64,000 nucleotides of DNA from ZC4RG17 sp036259475 (GCA_036259475.1 DATABS010000059.1:15486-79485), one strand, 5' to 3'. Shown: positions 34,750 to 43,656, numbered from the stretch's first letter. Notes: a model not told the origin generated them from the letters alone. Program-made: numbers and translations.

Positions 34750-35619
34750 TCACTTCGGTATCTTGTCCTCGTAGTAGCCCCATCGCTCGAGAACTGTCTC
34801 GACGAGTTGTCCTTCTATCTCCGTGATCCGGGGATCTTCGTAGCGACGGGGGCGGGGCAGGTCGATCGTGTGTTGATCGAAGATCACCCCGGGGCCGGCG
34901 GTCATCAGGTAGATGTGGTCGGAGAGGTAGACCGCTTCGCGTAGCGAGTGGGTGACGAAGACGATGGTCGCCTGGGTTCGTTCCCACAGCTCGAGAAGCT
35001 CACCGCGCAGGAAACGCCCGGTCACCTCATCCAGGGTGCTGAATGGCTCATCCATCAGGATGAAGGCCGGCTGGACGGCCAGGGCGCGGGCGATGGCGAC
35101 TCGGGCACGCTGCCCACCCGAGAGATTGAGCGGCCAGGAATTCTCGAAGGCCTCGAGCCGAAGCATGCGCAGATGGTGGCGGATAGTCTCGTCCCAGGTG
35201 CTCTCGGGGATTCCGGCTGCCTTGAGTGCCACCGCGATGTTCTGTTTGACCGTGCGCCATGGCAGAAGACGAGCGTCCTGGAAGACGTATCCGCACTGGG
35301 GCAAGTCTGATGTGGCTCGTTGACCGTCACGAAAGAAGGTCTCTCCGTCGATGCTGACGGTTCCCCGCTGAGGCGTGAACAGGCCGGACAGGATGCTGAG
35401 GAGAGTGGATTTTCCGCATCCGCTCGGCCCAACGATGCAGGCAAACTCACCCTTGGCGACCTTGAGATCGACGTCCCTCACCGCGGGAGTCGAGTTACCC
35501 CGGTACCAGAACGTGAGGCCTGATATATCGATGAAGTCGGCGGGTCGGTCGGCCCATCGTTCGGGGGACACGGGGGATCCCTCGGGATCGGCGCGAGTGG
35601 AAGATTCCGAGATTTCCAT
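34750..35619 (-). CDS. ABC transporter ATPase (SsuB/TauB/nitrate type)
   Basis: 289 residues from ATG 35619 (GTG 35646 is an alternative). Walker A is GPSGCGKST, the signature LSGGQRARVAIARAL, Walker B AFILMDEPFSTLDEVT, and the switch His lies in VFVTHSLREAVYLSD. The subtype energises SsuABC/NMT1-like importers for sulfonates, pyrimidines or aromatic acids. The matching permeases and binding protein are at 37382-40243, separated by a plus-strand amidohydrolase and GntR gene. Both halves share a GTRTATTATRC-type palindrome upstream. Confidence 0.88.
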   Translation of the reverse strand: MEISESSTRADPEGSPVSPERWADRPADFIDISGLTFWYRGNSTPAVRDVDLKVAKGEFACIVGPSGCGKSTLLSILSGLFTPQRGTVSIDGETFFRDGQRATSDLPQCGYVFQDARLLPWRTVKQNIAVALKAAGIPESTWDETIRHHLRMLRLEAFENSWPLNLSGGQRARVAIARALAVQPAFILMDEPFSTLDEVTGRFLRGELLELWERTQATIVFVTHSLREAVYLSDHIYLMTAGPGVIFDQHTIDLPRPRRYEDPRITEIEGQLVETVLERWGYYEDKIPK

Positions 35620-35650
35620 GGCTGTGTCCCGTGGCTCCTCCAGCACGTGT

Positions 35651-35663
35651 CGTATATTATACG
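35651..35663. promoter_or_regulatory. putative GntR operator CGTATATTATACG
   Basis: Perfect inverted repeat CGTATA-T-TATACG in the divergent gap between the ABC ATPase and the amidohydrolase (ATG 35720). A related sequence lies at 40279-40291 before the binding-protein gene. The GntR regulator encoded at 36663 is the obvious candidate binder. Confidence 0.5.
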
Positions 35664-35719
35664 CAGATCGGGCCGAAGTGCTTTGAAAAGGTGGCTTTGT
35701 TGACTGTCCCAGGAACAGA

Positions 35720-36703
35720 ATGCGAATAGACGCCTTCGCCCACGCTCTTCCCCCCGGATTCCGGGACGCGGTGTTGACTCGAGCGCCAGATGATCAGGAC
35801 CTCGTCAACTGGCTGTCACTTCGGCGGCTCTTCGATATAGAGGAACGCGTCGCCCTCATGGATGCTCTCGGTATCGATGTGCAGATCGTAACCACCCCGT
35901 CACCGCCGCTGGAGGAGATGTTCGCGCCGGAAGTGGCTTGCCAGTTGGCCGAAGTCGCCAATCGGGAGATGGCGCGCCTGGTGGAGGCCTATCCCGATCG
36001 TCTCCGTGGAACTGCGACGATTCCGCTGGTGGATCCGAAATGGGCCGTAGGCGAGCTCCGGCGGGCCGTGAATGAGCTCGGACTTCTCGGACCCCTGATC
36101 TACACCCACGTCAACGGAGGGCCACTGGATGGCGCCGAGCTGGAGCCGTTCTGGGACGAGGCCGAGAAGCTGGGGGTTCCGATCTGGCTGCATCCCGACC
36201 GGTCCCGCAACTCACCCGACTACGTCGACGAGGACGGCTCCCGATATGGGTTGTTCCTAGTACTCGGCTGGCCTTACGAGACGTCGCTAGCCATGGCGCG
36301 GTTGGTCTTGAGTGGAGTGATCGCCCGCCATCCCGGCCTGGAAATCATCGTCCATCACGGAGGCGGCATGATTCCCTTCTTCCACCGGCGGATCGAGATG
36401 AACTACCAGCCCGGTCAGCGGCGAGTGCCCATGCCGAGCGACACCACAGTCGACGTCAAGCGCGACCTGCGTCGTTTCTATGTCGATTCGGTCCTTCAGG
36501 GCGCGACATCGGCGCTGGCCACATCCATCGATTTCTTCGGGGCAGATCGGGTCCTTTTCGCCACCGACATGCCGTTCGGTCCGGGCGACGGGCTAGAGTT
36601 CGCCCGAGCCTCACTCGAATCCGTCGAGCAACTCCCTCTGTCCCAACGCGAGGTAATCCTCGGTGAGAACGCAATCAAACTCCTTGGAATCGACCGGCCC
36701 TGA
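35720..36703 (+). CDS. amidohydrolase family 2 / ACMSD-like metal-dependent hydrolase
   Basis: 327 residues. The N-terminal MRIDAFAHALPP corresponds to the H-x-H metal motif of ACMSD-type decarboxylases, with Phe in the first position, a variant I believe is common in this subgroup. VPIWLHPDRS, IIVHHGGGMIPFF and the final DRVLFATDMPFG (Asp ligand) are present. It may decarboxylate or hydrolyse an aromatic or unsaturated acid. Start ATG 35720. The GntR gene begins inside its end, so they are co-transcribed. Confidence 0.83.
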   Translation: MRIDAFAHALPPGFRDAVLTRAPDDQDLVNWLSLRRLFDIEERVALMDALGIDVQIVTTPSPPLEEMFAPEVACQLAEVANREMARLVEAYPDRLRGTATIPLVDPKWAVGELRRAVNELGLLGPLIYTHVNGGPLDGAELEPFWDEAEKLGVPIWLHPDRSRNSPDYVDEDGSRYGLFLVLGWPYETSLAMARLVLSGVIARHPGLEIIVHHGGGMIPFFHRRIEMNYQPGQRRVPMPSDTTVDVKRDLRRFYVDSVLQGATSALATSIDFFGADRVLFATDMPFGPGDGLEFARASLESVEQLPLSQREVILGENAIKLLGIDRP

Positions 36704-37361
36704 ACAGCCGAGCTTGACGAGAATGACCGTCGCCCACCAGGTGGCGGCGGTCCTCCGTGATGAGATTCTTCGGGCCGAAGCACCGCCGGGAGCACGTCTG
36801 CGGCAAGAAGAGATAGCCGGCCGGTTGGGGGTCAGTACGACACCGGTTCGTGAGGCATTTCGCATCCTCGAGGCGGAGGGCTTGGTGCGTCTCGACCCGG
36901 GGAGAGGGGTGCTGGTATTCCGTCCATCCATCGAAGAAGTCCGTGAGACGTACGAGCTCAGGGAAGCTCTGGAGATGCTTGCAGTTCAGCATGTTGTGGA
37001 GAACCTGAACGACAACCAAATCGAGCAATTGGAAGGAATTCTGGACGACCTGGAACAGACCTCGGATCACGACGAATGGATCCGGCTCAACAACCTGTAT
37101 CACGACCAGATGTACGCCTTCGCCTCACGTCCGAAGCTTTCCTCCATCATCGTCTCACTGCGCGATTCGATGGCCGGCTACATGCACAGCGCCATCCAGA
37201 GGGCGATCGAAACCGGGCGCGCTGCTCGAGAGCATCGGGCGATCCTGGAGGCATGTCGCAGCGGTGATGTCGAGGGGGCGAAGGAAGCGGTTCGGGTTCA
37301 CATGCACCACACAGTCGAGTTGGCGCTCAGATTCTTAGAAGAGGACGGCTCAGAACTCTGA
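36663..37361 (+). CDS. GntR-family regulator, FadR/FCD subfamily
   Basis: 232 residues from GTG 36663; later in-frame starts exist (TTG 36714, ATG 36723). I keep the longer form because homology to the family (SLTRMTVAHQVAAVLRDEIL) begins before ATG 36723. The winged helix RQEEIAGRLGVSTTPVREAF and the C-terminal FCD domain with HDQMYAF, HRAILEAC and HMHHTVEL (probable metal-binding His) are clear. It should repress the surrounding ABC importer and amidohydrolase until an acid ligand binds. Likely sites are 35651-35663 and 40279-40291. Confidence 0.87.
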   Translation: MRTQSNSLESTGPEQPSLTRMTVAHQVAAVLRDEILRAEAPPGARLRQEEIAGRLGVSTTPVREAFRILEAEGLVRLDPGRGVLVFRPSIEEVRETYELREALEMLAVQHVVENLNDNQIEQLEGILDDLEQTSDHDEWIRLNNLYHDQMYAFASRPKLSSIIVSLRDSMAGYMHSAIQRAIETGRAAREHRAILEACRSGDVEGAKEAVRVHMHHTVELALRFLEEDGSEL

Positions 37362-37377
37362 AGGCAGCCGTGAACCG

Positions 37378-37394
37378 GACCTCAATCTGAGGTC
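37378..37394. terminator. hairpin between convergent gntR and permease genes
   Basis: GACCTCA (37378-37384) and TGAGGTC (37388-37394) pair perfectly around a 3-nt loop across the stop codon of the minus-strand permease, 17 bases after the gntR stop. Short stem and no T run; probably a weak bidirectional terminator. Confidence 0.35.
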
Positions 37395-38209
37395 GTCACC
37401 CGCCAAGCGAAGATCCTTCCCTCGGTCTTGCGGAAGACGTACTGGTCGACGAGGGTCATGATCACGGTGAACACCAGCGTCCAAGCCACGACTTTGTCGG
37501 GACGCAGCAGCTTGAAGAAGAACCCCAGCTGACCGCCGATGCCCTCCGATGTGGTGAGGGCCTCCACGATCAGCACGATCTTCCAGGAGAAGGCGAAGGC
37601 GAAGCGGTTGGCGGCAAAGATGGGCCCCGCTATCTGCGGAAGGAGCAGCTCCCTCATCCATGTCGGACGGCTCCACCGGTAGACCTTCGCCATCTCCTCC
37701 AAACCCGGATCGGTCGCCCGCACCCCTTGATGCACGATGTTCACGACGAACGGCGTCACGGCGACAACCAGCGCCACCAACCGGGACGACTCCTGGACAC
37801 CGATCAGGAGAACCGAGAAGAGGATTATCACTGGACCCGGCAGGGCCAGTCCCACCATGACCCAGGGGGAGAGGAATGCCTCGGTCAGGCGCGAGCGTCC
37901 CATCCAGATCCCGATGGCGACGCCCAGAAGTGTCGAGACGACCCACGCGATTGCCACACGGCGGAGGCTGATGGCGATATGGGAGAAGATGTCGCCACTG
38001 ACGAAGGCATCGACGAAGGCAGTCACCACTTCCCAAGGGGAGGGGAGGAACGGCTCGAAGACGAAGGTAAGCGGCCACCAGACGGCGAGGGCGGCGATGA
38101 TGAAAGCGAGGTAAGGGAGGAAGCGGGCGGCGAAGCCCTCCGCTTTCGGTGGTGCCGGAGCTTCGAATACTTCGGCTTCGGCGATGTCCCAGGTGCCGCG
38201 AACTGTCAT
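37382..38209 (-). CDS. ABC transporter permease (SsuC/NitT-TauT type)
   Basis: 275 residues with about six hydrophobic helices. The cytoplasmic EAA-type loop is GLEEMAKVYRWSRPTWMRELLLPQIAGPIFAA, which contacts the ATPase. Second permease of the pair; the first (38254-39066) ends 44 bases upstream. Two different permeases imply a heterodimeric channel, unlike SsuC/TauC systems with a single one. Confidence 0.88.
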   Translation of the reverse strand: MTVRGTWDIAEAEVFEAPAPPKAEGFAARFLPYLAFIIAALAVWWPLTFVFEPFLPSPWEVVTAFVDAFVSGDIFSHIAISLRRVAIAWVVSTLLGVAIGIWMGRSRLTEAFLSPWVMVGLALPGPVIILFSVLLIGVQESSRLVALVVAVTPFVVNIVHQGVRATDPGLEEMAKVYRWSRPTWMRELLLPQIAGPIFAANRFAFAFSWKIVLIVEALTTSEGIGGQLGFFFKLLRPDKVVAWTLVFTVIMTLVDQYVFRKTEGRIFAWRVTTSD

Positions 38210-38253
38210 CGCTCGACTCCGCCGTTCGCTTCGCGGGACTTGCGAAGTGGCAT

Positions 38254-39066
38254 CTACGTTCCGCTCCTGGCATCACGCCACCTGAACACGCGGCGTTCCC
38301 ATGGACGGAAGACGGCGAATTCGACGCCGAACACGACGATCAGGAAGAACACCACCCACACGACGAGGGTCTCCAGGGCAAAGAAGTCGTATGCCCGGTT
38401 GTACTCGGCGCCGATCCCAACTTGTTGGGCTGAGAAGACCTCCGTGACCACCACGATCTTCCAACCCAGGGCATAGGCGTTGCGGAGGGCGGCGAAGAGG
38501 AAAGGGGCCATTTCCGGGATGGAAACGTGCCTGAGTCTCTCACGCCTGCTCAGCCGATACACCTTGGACATGTCGTCGAGGCGGCTGTCGAGAGACTCGA
38601 AGCCCTCGTGCAGGCTCACCACGACGAAGGGGAAGATGACGGCGGCGACCGAGACGTAAACGGAAACGTCGGTCAACCCGAAGACGGTCAGACAGAACAG
38701 GGCGAAGGCCAGGGACGGGGTGGTGATCGTGACGTACACCGGGATGGTGAAGAAACGACGCCACCAGTTGCTCCCGCGCCCGGCCAGGGCCACCAGGAAG
38801 GCGAGGACGTAGCCCGCCGAGAGCCCGATCAACAGTCTCTGTAGCGAACGGAGGATGTTCTGGTAGGTGGCGGGCTCGGCGATGAGGTCGAGCCCTTCGG
38901 CCCATACCTCCTGCGGCGACGGTAAGAACCTGGTCAGTGGATGGACCACGAACCACAGCGCGAGCAGCATGGCGACGCCGACCGCCGGCAGGACATAAGG
39001 GGAGACGCGTTCGACCCGGCGGGACTCGAGGCCTGTCTCGGTTGCGGTGTCCGCTAGTCCTGTCAT
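38254..39066 (-). CDS. ABC transporter permease (SsuC/NitT-TauT type)
   Basis: 270 residues, about six hydrophobic helices. EAA-type loop: SRLDDMSKVYRLSRRERLRHVSIPEMAPFLF. It is related to but distinct from the following permease, so the two probably form a heterodimer. Preceded by a strong hairpin that separates it from the binding-protein gene. Confidence 0.88.
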   Translation of the reverse strand: MTGLADTATETGLESRRVERVSPYVLPAVGVAMLLALWFVVHPLTRFLPSPQEVWAEGLDLIAEPATYQNILRSLQRLLIGLSAGYVLAFLVALAGRGSNWWRRFFTIPVYVTITTPSLAFALFCLTVFGLTDVSVYVSVAAVIFPFVVVSLHEGFESLDSRLDDMSKVYRLSRRERLRHVSIPEMAPFLFAALRNAYALGWKIVVVTEVFSAQQVGIGAEYNRAYDFFALETLVVWVVFFLIVVFGVEFAVFRPWERRVFRWRDARSGT

Positions 39067-39079
39067 TCAGCCTCACGAG

Positions 39080-39112
39080 GGGGAGGAGGCCGGAGCGTCC
39101 AACCTCCTCCCC
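39080..39112 (-). terminator. intercistronic hairpin between binding-protein and permease genes
   Basis: GGGGAGGAGG (39080-39089) and CCTCCTCCCC (39103-39112) are perfect 10-bp arms around a 13-nt loop, in the 61-base gap between the binding-protein stop (39128) and the first permease start (39066). With no T run it may act as partial terminator or RNA stabiliser, giving more binding protein than permease. It also contains GGAGG-like sequence that could affect permease translation. Confidence 0.6.
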
Positions 39113-39127
39113 TGAGTGTACGGAGGG

Positions 39128-40243
39128 TCACTCTCCGACAGCCGTCACCACTCCACCGGGGTTCTCCTCGATCAGAACGTCCTGGTCCGCCGCCAGGTCC
39201 ACCCAGGCCTCGGCCTGCTCCTGTACCTCGGGGCTCCAGTCGTTGGTGAAGAGTGGAATCCCATTGACCTGTTCTGCCACCAGGTCCAGCACGGCCTGAT
39301 CGTCCTGGCCCAGCAGCGACGCGTAGGGCTCCTGGGTGATCCGGGTGGGATCTTCGAGGATCCAATCGATGGCGTCGTCCCACGAAGCCGTCACCGCCTG
39401 CGCCAGCTCGGGATTGTCGGCGAGCCAATCCTCGTAGGCAGCCATCTGCGACAGATGCGAGAAGGCGTTGCCCGGGATCTCGACGTCTACCAGCGGTCCG
39501 AACATGCAGCGGGCACCGGCCTGGACCATGGCCCGGCTGCTGTGGGGGACGAAGTTGAAGATCGCTTCGACCTCGTCGTCCTGGAGCAGCTCGACCAGAG
39601 CGGGCGGACCGGTCTCGACGAGGGTGTACTCGTCGAGCAAGTTGAAGTCGAACAGCGACTGCAACACGATCGTGAAGCTGGTCGTGGTTCCCGAGTCGGC
39701 GCCGAAGTGGCCGACGGGCTGTCCGATCAGATCCTCAGGCGTCTCGTAGGGCGCGTCCTCTTTGACGAGGATGCAGTTGTTGTTGTTGAGGATCGGATAG
39801 AAGACCGACACGTCGAGGCCCTCGGTTCGGGCGATCGCCGCGCCGATGGCGTCGAAGTCGAACGCCACGTCGGACTGCCGCTGGAGGAAGAACTGCCCGG
39901 ACGCATCGGGGTCGTTGTAGAAGAACTCGCCCTGGTACCCGTTGGCTTCGTCGAAGCCATTCTCCTCCACGATCTGGGCGGCGACGCCGGTCAGACCACC
40001 GTTGAGGGCCGAAATCCGCACAACGGGCACGTCGCCGTTTGCCGCCGTGGTTTCGGTCGGGGCTTCGGTGGTCCCTGTCGTCTCGTCGGGGGCTTCAGTG
40101 GTGCCCGTCGTCTCGGGCGGCGCCGCGGTGGTGGGAGTCTCCTCCGCCTCCGTCGTCGTAGTGCCGGCGTCGCCGGCACAGGCGCCGAGAACGAGAACAA
40201 GGACGGCCATCAGACTCAGCCAAATTCGCTTGCGGTGTCTCAT
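39128..40243 (-). CDS. NMT1/SsuA-like ABC substrate-binding lipoprotein
   Basis: 371 residues from ATG 40243 (GGAAGGGAGC upstream). Signal peptide with lipobox LVLGAC, Cys22. A Thr/Glu/Pro-rich linker of about 40 residues with TTGTTEAP repeated twice follows, as in acidimicrobial and other actinobacterial lipoproteins. The mature domain (VVRISALNGGLTGVAAQ, then FDFDAIGAAIARTEGLDVSV) fits the NMT1/THI5-like fold. Ligand unknown: pyrimidine precursors, sulfonates or aromatic acids are all possible. It feeds the two permeases downstream and the ATPase at 34750. Confidence 0.88.
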   Translation of the reverse strand: MRHRKRIWLSLMAVLVLVLGACAGDAGTTTTEAEETPTTAAPPETTGTTEAPDETTGTTEAPTETTAANGDVPVVRISALNGGLTGVAAQIVEENGFDEANGYQGEFFYNDPDASGQFFLQRQSDVAFDFDAIGAAIARTEGLDVSVFYPILNNNNCILVKEDAPYETPEDLIGQPVGHFGADSGTTTSFTIVLQSLFDFNLLDEYTLVETGPPALVELLQDDEVEAIFNFVPHSSRAMVQAGARCMFGPLVDVEIPGNAFSHLSQMAAYEDWLADNPELAQAVTASWDDAIDWILEDPTRITQEPYASLLGQDDQAVLDLVAEQVNGIPLFTNDWSPEVQEQAEAWVDLAADQDVLIEENPGGVVTAVGE

Positions 40244-40278
40244 GGGAGCTCCCTTCCTGCTGGAGTCGAAGCGACTCT

Positions 40279-40291
40279 GTGTATTATGCAC
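40279..40291. promoter_or_regulatory. putative GntR operator GTGTATTATGCAC
   Basis: Near-perfect inverted repeat (GTGYAT-T-ATRCAC) 35 bases upstream of the binding-protein ATG. It shares GTRTATTATRC with the palindrome at 35651-35663, so both halves of the importer could be under one regulator. The rest of the gap (40244-40371) holds only a CCGGTT/AACCGG hairpin (40342-40366) just after the upstream gene's stop. Confidence 0.45.
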
Positions 40292-40371
40292 GAAGCGGTC
40301 GGACGGTGACGGGTGAAATGGCGGTTTTGCGTTTCAGGCGGCCGGTTTCCTGATCGGTTGAACCGGCGCGG

Positions 40372-41376
40372 CTATTCGGCAAACACGTCGAGCAGCCGCT
40401 GAGCTTGGTGTTTCGCCGCCGGCCGCAGCACGGCGATCTGCACGCCGACCTCGTGATAGCGGGCTACCTTCTCCTTCACCTCATCGGGCGTTCCTGAGGC
40501 GGTCATGCCTTCGACGTAGCTGTCAGGAACAGCTTCGAGTAGCGCCTCCTTGCCTCCTCGTTCCCACGCCTCTTTGAACCGGGGAATGTCTTCTTCTTTG
40601 ATGTAGGGCTCGCCGACCCGCATCTTCGGCCCGGCGATGAATGGGAGCTGGATCGGATCGAACTTCGTCGCGACTTCCCAGCGAACCTGGTCGAGGGCGG
40701 CGGCGTGGTCGTCCTCGATCGAGCAATTGACTATCTGCGCCACGATGAAGTCATCCCAGTTGCGACCGGACTCATCTACGGACTGCTTGAGAATGGCCAG
40801 GGCGTTGGCCGAATACTCCGGTGAGCACACGGCGTTGAGCATGACGCCGTCCCCGATCTTGCCCGCCAGACGCAGGCCCGTGGTGCTCGTGGCCGGGATG
40901 AGGAATGGGATGTTGTCGCGCACCGGCTTGAAACCGAGCTGGGCGTTTTCGAAGTCGACCACCTCGCCGTGATAGGACGCACTCTCGCCGCTCAGCACGA
41001 GGCGGATGGATTCGACCCATTCGCGCAGGGTGGTCGGGGGGGAGATCGGCTCGAGACCGTACCGGCGGGCGTGGGTGTCGGTGCAGGCGCCGGGGGACAG
41101 GATCATGCGGCCTCCGCTGATCTCGTCGAGGGACGCGATCGTCTGAGCCATGACGAGCGGGTTGCGGATCCTTACCGTCTGGGTCGCTCCCAGCGTCATG
41201 TGCTGGGTGGACAGGGCGGCCGCCGTCAGGGCGGAGACGGAATCGCGGTTGAGTTCGATGGTTTCCGAGAAGAAGCCCATGACGAAGCCGCGCTCGTCCG
41301 CCCGTTTCATCCAGTCGGCGATCTCCCGAACGTCCATATTGGGGTCGTAACCGGTCGCGAAACCGACTCCTTGCAT
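40372..41376 (-). CDS. luciferase-like monooxygenase (LLM class, F420- or FMN-dependent)
   Basis: 334 residues from ATG 41376, which follows GGAGAGG; an in-frame start at 41403 would lie across the operator. Typical blocks are GFVMGFFSETIELNRDSV, GATQTVRIRNPLVMAQTIASLDEISGG and LILSPGACTDTH-like loops. Divergent from the marR gene with a palindrome between, so the pair is probably a regulator and its target. Substrate unknown. Confidence 0.86.
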   Translation of the reverse strand: MQGVGFATGYDPNMDVREIADWMKRADERGFVMGFFSETIELNRDSVSALTAAALSTQHMTLGATQTVRIRNPLVMAQTIASLDEISGGRMILSPGACTDTHARRYGLEPISPPTTLREWVESIRLVLSGESASYHGEVVDFENAQLGFKPVRDNIPFLIPATSTTGLRLAGKIGDGVMLNAVCSPEYSANALAILKQSVDESGRNWDDFIVAQIVNCSIEDDHAAALDQVRWEVATKFDPIQLPFIAGPKMRVGEPYIKEEDIPRFKEAWERGGKEALLEAVPDSYVEGMTASGTPDEVKEKVARYHEVGVQIAVLRPAAKHQAQRLLDVFAE

Positions 41377-41397
41377 GGCTACCTCTCCGTGACGATG

Positions 41398-41413
41398 TAT
41401 CAACGTTAAGATA
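41398..41413. promoter_or_regulatory. putative MarR operator TATCAACGTTAAGATA
   Basis: Imperfect palindrome (TATC...GATA around AACGTT) in the 70-base gap between the divergent luciferase-like and marR genes. Its position, 21 and 33 bases from the two starts, suits autorepression by the MarR protein. The half-site T(T/C)AAGATA recurs at 25158-25165 and 45746-45753. Confidence 0.55.
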
Positions 41414-41446
41414 ACAGGACCCGTGGCGCCTGTCCTTTAGCATCCC

Positions 41447-41995
41447 GTGGTGGAGAAATCCGACTACGTCGAGCAACTGATCGCGCAATGGAATCGGCAG
41501 CGCCCCGAACTCGACGTGGCGCCGATGGGTCTGATCGGCCGGATCTCTCGCATATCCCGACTCCTGGAGCGTCAGATCGAAGAGCTCTTCGCCGCCCACG
41601 GGTTGCAGGGCGGGCGGTTCGACGTTCTCGCTGCCTTGGTTCGCGCCGGAGAGCCGCATCGCCTCACTCCGACCCAGCTCTACAACTCGCTTCTCGTGTC
41701 GTCGGGAGCGATCACCAACCGGATCGACCGCCTGGTGGACGACGGGCTCGTCACCCGAGGGTCGAACGCGAGTGACGGTCGCAGCCTGCCGGTGCAGTTG
41801 ACCGAGGCCGGCCGCCAACGTCTCGACGCCGCCCTGATCGCCCACTTGGAGAACGAGGAGGAGCTGCTGGCGCCCCTCAATCGCCGCGAGCGCGAATTAC
41901 TGGCTGAGATCCTGCGCAGATGGCTGATTGCGTTGGGAGACCAAGACCATCCGGCGGAATCATTGAGCGACGATTCCACCGTCCAGAGCCAATAG
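41447..41995 (+). CDS. MarR-family transcriptional regulator
   Basis: 182 residues. Winged-helix DNA-binding region RLTPTQLYNSLLVSSGAITNRIDRLVDDGLV with wing TRGSNASDGRSLPVQLTEAG, flanked by dimerisation helices. GTG 41447. It most likely represses its own gene and the divergent luciferase-like gene through the site at 41398-41413, responding to a small phenolic or carboxylic ligand as MarR proteins often do. It converges with hyuB, six bases away. Confidence 0.9.
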   Translation: MVEKSDYVEQLIAQWNRQRPELDVAPMGLIGRISRISRLLERQIEELFAAHGLQGGRFDVLAALVRAGEPHRLTPTQLYNSLLVSSGAITNRIDRLVDDGLVTRGSNASDGRSLPVQLTEAGRQRLDAALIAHLENEEELLAPLNRRERELLAEILRRWLIALGDQDHPAESLSDDSTVQSQ

Positions 41996-42000
41996 AAGCG

Positions 42001-43656
42001 TCAGTCGGCTCCAGCCCCATCCGGCGACACCTCTAATCCATAGTCGCTGGCGGCACGGGCCGGGGTGACCAGGCCTTCGGCGACGTCCTCGGCGACCGCG
42101 GCAGGATCTCTCTCCGCCGGGTCGAAGAAACCGCCTCCACCCGGGAGCTCGAGCACGAAGGTCGTGCCCTCGGGAAGTCGGTTGCTCAACTTGGGATTGC
42201 GGCTCTCGCCGATCGAAGTCTCAAACCCGCCTGGGGCCCCCGGGCGACCCCCGAGGTACCCCTCGGCGGGAAAACGCAATCGATCCGACAGGGATGAGAC
42301 CACGAACGGTTCCCCGGTCCGCACCTCTACCTCGATCCTCTGACCCAGCCCTCCTCGATACTTGCCGGGTCCACCGGAATCGGGGCGGAGTTCCTTGTGA
42401 CGGAACACGAGCGGCGACGTCGTCTCGGTGATTTCCACGGGAGCGGTGGCAATGCCACTGGGGAAGCTGGTGGTGGACGGCCCATCCTGGTTCGGCCGTG
42501 CCCCCATTCCCCCCGAGGCGAAAAACACGGTGACGAACCGATCGGGTCCCGCTCCCCGGGTTGTCGTCAGCCAGACGTTGCCGGCACCTTCGGCGATGAC
42601 GCGGTCGGGAATGACTTCGGCGAGAGCGCCCAGGACCGCATGAGGAAGGAAGTGGCCGACGATGTGGCGGGCGGCGACGGCGGCGGGAAATCGAGGGTTG
42701 AGAATGCTGCCTTCGGGGGCGGTGACGGTGACCGGCTTGAAGCTGCCGTCGTTGTGGGGCACTTCAGGGGAGATGGCGCACTTCAGGGCATAGGAGGTGT
42801 AGGCGGCGGTGTAGTTCAACACCACGTTCATGCCGCGGCTGACCTGCGGCGAGCTTCCCGAATAGTCGACGAGGATCTCATCGTCGGCGATGGTCACTGC
42901 GCAGGCGATCTCGACGGGCTCGTCGATGCCGTCCGTGTGAATCACCTTGCGATAGGTTCCGTTGGGAACCTGACGGATGGCCTCGCGCGTAGCCGCCTCG
43001 GAGCGGCTGCGGATCTCATGGCTCAAACCTGCCAGGTCGTCGAGTTCGAACTCCTCCAGGTACTCGACCAAGCGGGTGGCGCCGACCTGGTTGCCCGCAA
43101 CCTGAGCGTGCAGGTCGCCGACGACCTCTCGGGGAGCTCTGACGTTCGCCTTGATGATCTTGAGCAGTTCCTCGTTCGCCTCGCCCTGGTCGTAGAGCTT
43201 GGTGATGGGAATCGAGAGACCCTCTTCGAAGACCTCGTTGGCGTCGGCGGACAGTCCCCGGCCCCCAATGTCCACGGCATGACAGCAGTTGCCGAAGAAG
43301 CCGATCAGCTGAGGTCCGGTGAACACCGGCGTCACAACCGACAGATCGTTCAGCTGACCCGATGTCTGCCAGGGATCGTTGGTGATCAGCACGTCCCCCG
43401 GGCGTAGCGTTTCCTCGGGATACGCGGCGAGGAAGTGGTGCATCGACGTGGCCAGGGAGTTTATGTGTCCCGGGGTGCCGGTCACCGCCTGGGCGAGCAT
43501 GCGGCCCTGAGCGTCGAACACTGCTGCCGACAGATCGCCAGACTCCCGGACGATGGGGGTGAACGACGTACGCTGCAGCGCCGCCGCCTGCTCGTTGGCG
43601 ACGGTGATGAGGCGGGTCCACAGGATCTCGAGCGTGACCGGATCCATTTCAGCCAT
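42001..43656 (-). CDS. hyuB: hydantoinase B/oxoprolinase family protein
   Basis: 551 residues, usual HyuB length. Blocks: DPVTLEILWTRLITVANEQ at the N-terminus, GDVLITNDPWQTSGQLNDL, and GGGGFFDPAERDP at the C-terminus. It forms the ATP-dependent heteromeric amidohydrolase (N-methylhydantoinase, oxoprolinase-like) or acetophenone/acetone carboxylase-like complex with HyuA, whose gene overlaps its start by 8 bases. The substrate is not readable. Confidence 0.9.
   Translation of the reverse strand: MAEMDPVTLEILWTRLITVANEQAAALQRTSFTPIVRESGDLSAAVFDAQGRMLAQAVTGTPGHINSLATSMHHFLAAYPEETLRPGDVLITNDPWQTSGQLNDLSVVTPVFTGPQLIGFFGNCCHAVDIGGRGLSADANEVFEEGLSIPITKLYDQGEANEELLKIIKANVRAPREVVGDLHAQVAGNQVGATRLVEYLEEFELDDLAGLSHEIRSRSEAATREAIRQVPNGTYRKVIHTDGIDEPVEIACAVTIADDEILVDYSGSSPQVSRGMNVVLNYTAAYTSYALKCAISPEVPHNDGSFKPVTVTAPEGSILNPRFPAAVAARHIVGHFLPHAVLGALAEVIPDRVIAEGAGNVWLTTTRGAGPDRFVTVFFASGGMGARPNQDGPSTTSFPSGIATAPVEITETTSPLVFRHKELRPDSGGPGKYRGGLGQRIEVEVRTGEPFVVSSLSDRLRFPAEGYLGGRPGAPGGFETSIGESRNPKLSNRLPEGTTFVLELPGGGGFFDPAERDPAAVAEDVAEGLVTPARAASDYGLEVSPDGAGAD

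Noticed and set aside
39353..39365. GGATCCAAT inside the binding-protein gene as an operator
   Set aside because: It lies within coding sequence, far from a start codon, and lacks the TGG half.
40066..40160. Thr/Glu-rich repeat as a tandem DNA repeat element
   Set aside because: It is the low-complexity linker of the binding lipoprotein (TTGTTEAP twice), not a mobile or regulatory repeat.
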